The notes under the pieces are model-generated. The model was not told where the DNA came from and searched no databases. It saw nothing but the letters and a program-made list of their open reading frames with translations. Made by a program: the position numbers and the translations under genes. DNA of 7,188 bases from Flavobacteriales bacterium (GTDB lineage: Bacteria; Bacteroidota; Bacteroidia; Flavobacteriales_D; Crocinitomicaceae), in NCBI GenBank assembly GCA_947458985.1, contig CANHBA010000112.1, forward strand, positions 1 through 7,188, given 5' to 3'. This document shows, piece after piece, positions 6,404 through 7,188 of the stretch (position 1 is the first letter of the stretch; each line of letters opens with the position of its first letter).

Positions 6404-6411
6404 TACATTTC
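6404..6411 (+). promoter_or_regulatory. Weak candidate -7 box for the SGNH hydrolase gene
   Basis: TACATTTC differs from the Bacteroidota -7 consensus TAnnTTTG only at the last base and ends 23 bp before the ATG at 6435. The nearest upstream TTTG (6387-6390) is 13 bp away, too close for a usual -33 element. It is offered only because a promoter is expected between the terminator and this gene. Confidence 0.25.
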
Positions 6412-6434
6412 AAACCCTTACAAATTCGCAATCC

Positions 6435-7188
6435 ATGAGAATCATTACACTTTTCGGTATTTTTTTTCTGAATACGCTCCTCTTTGGACAAGATACACTG
6501 CGCGCGCTTTTCATCGGCAACAGTTACATGGGCGTCAATAACCTGCCTTCAATGGTAAGTGACATGAGCGCCTCTCTAGGCGACAACCTCATCTTCGACA
6601 GCAATACTCCAGGTGGCCAAACCTTTCAAAACCACGCTTTAAACCCGATCAACTATCAAAAAATGGCGGCGCAAGAATGGGATTACATCATTTTGCAGGG
6701 CCAAAGCCAAGAACCGAGCTTTCCGTTCGACCAAGTCAATTCTCAAACGCTTCCCTATGCCGTGCAGCTGGCCGATAGCGCCAAAGCCATACAGCCTTGC
6801 AGTCAGGTCAACTATTTCATGACCTGGGGCCGACAAAACGGCGATCCGCAATGGGATTCCATCAATACTTTCGATAAAATGAATACCCGCTTGCGCGATG
6901 CCTACCTGCGCATCGCAGACTCCGCCAACGCGGCGGTTTCACCCGTTGGAGTAGCTTGGAATTATGTTCGAGACAACTATCCGGTCATCAATTTATACCA
7001 ACAAGATGGCTCTCATCCAAGTTTGACTGGATCCTATTTAGCAGCGTGTGTATTTTACACATCTATGTTTCATAAAAGCAGTGTTGGCAGCCCTTACAAT
7101 CCAGGTATAGATCATGCCGATGCATTGCTCATTCAACAAATTGCAAGTGCTATTGTCTTGGATAGTCTTTCAACTTGGAAACTCATAC
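6435..7188 (+). CDS. Secreted SGNH/GDSL-type hydrolase, N-terminal 251 residues (3' end outside window)
   Basis: The frame from the ATG at 6435-6437 is open to the window edge. It begins with a signal peptide (MRIITLFGIFFLNTLLFG, cut before Q19). The domain starts at once: ALFIGNSYMGVNNLP at 24-38 is SGNH block I with S30 as the expected nucleophile, and TPGG at 58-61 supplies the block II glycine. WDYIILQGQSQEP at 82-94 occupies the block III position. YFMTWGRQNGD at 127-137 is a conserved core strand, and QDGSHPS at 190-196 gives the expected catalytic D191 and H194. Block III has Q-G-Q-S rather than the usual G-x-N-D, a pattern I associate with DUF4886-like Bacteroidota proteins. Substrate cannot be read; esterase or deacetylase activity on polysaccharide or lipid is possible. 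Relatives often carry a C-terminal T9SS sorting domain, which would lie past the window edge and is not seen. Confidence 0.9.
   Translation, partial: MRIITLFGIFFLNTLLFGQDTLRALFIGNSYMGVNNLPSMVSDMSASLGDNLIFDSNTPGGQTFQNHALNPINYQKMAAQEWDYIILQGQSQEPSFPFDQVNSQTLPYAVQLADSAKAIQPCSQVNYFMTWGRQNGDPQWDSINTFDKMNTRLRDAYLRIADSANAAVSPVGVAWNYVRDNYPVINLYQQDGSHPSLTGSYLAACVFYTSMFHKSSVGSPYNPGIDHADALLIQQIASAIVLDSLSTWKLI

Noticed and set aside
6159..6491. A minus-strand frame spanning the 3' end of the 417-residue gene and the start of the SGNH gene
   Set aside because: It crosses the terminator-like hairpin and the starts and ends of two well-supported plus-strand genes, and has no recognisable domain.
1..7188. 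A defence system, mobile element or CRISPR array
   Set aside because: No nuclease, transposase, integrase, toxin-antitoxin pair, phage protein, tRNA attachment site or spaced direct repeats were found. Gene content is housekeeping plus envelope proteins.

Overview
The window looks like ordinary chromosomal DNA from a member of the Bacteroidota, most likely a Flavobacteriales relative. This placement is inference and rests on several signs. The DUF4846, DUF2147, DUF6268-type and POTRA-less Omp85 proteins are of kinds common in that phylum. Signal peptides end in A-Q or G-Q. Purine-rich Shine-Dalgarno sequences are absent, and there are TAnnTTTG-like promoter boxes. Base composition is moderate. 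I see no tRNA, rRNA, CRISPR array, insertion sequence, integrase or other sign of a mobile element.

Layout: (1) positions 3-203 (+) hold the last 66 codons of a DUF4846 protein. (2) Positions 231-3680 (-) hold four cell-envelope genes in one direction. In transcription order they are a short Omp85/BamA-superfamily barrel, a 177-residue membrane-anchored protein of unknown function, a DUF2147 protein, and a probable DUF6268-type outer-membrane protein, the last only 4 bp after its neighbour. (3) Positions 3761-4231 (+) hold a TspO/MBR membrane protein, read divergently from the Omp85 gene across a short intergenic region with back-to-back promoter candidates. (4) Positions 4228-4914 (-) hold GTP cyclohydrolase I (folE). 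It converges on tspO, and both genes stop within one TTAA tetranucleotide. (5) Positions 5056-6309 (+) hold a secreted 417-residue protein of unknown function with a coiled coil and a TPR-like C-terminus, followed by a candidate terminator. (6) From 6435 (+) to the window edge lies the N-terminal 251 residues of a secreted SGNH/GDSL-type hydrolase, cut by the window.

How they fit together: the four minus-strand genes all encode exported or membrane-anchored envelope proteins and may be co-transcribed at least in part, but the sequence does not show a shared pathway. folE is the first step of tetrahydrofolate and other pterin-derived synthesis and is a housekeeping gene. TspO is a tetrapyrrole/sterol-binding membrane protein with no obvious functional partner here. 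I found no convincing new multi-gene system. The points most worth a second look are the two uncharacterised secreted or anchored proteins, the start codon of the Omp85 gene, and the SGNH protein's non-canonical block III.
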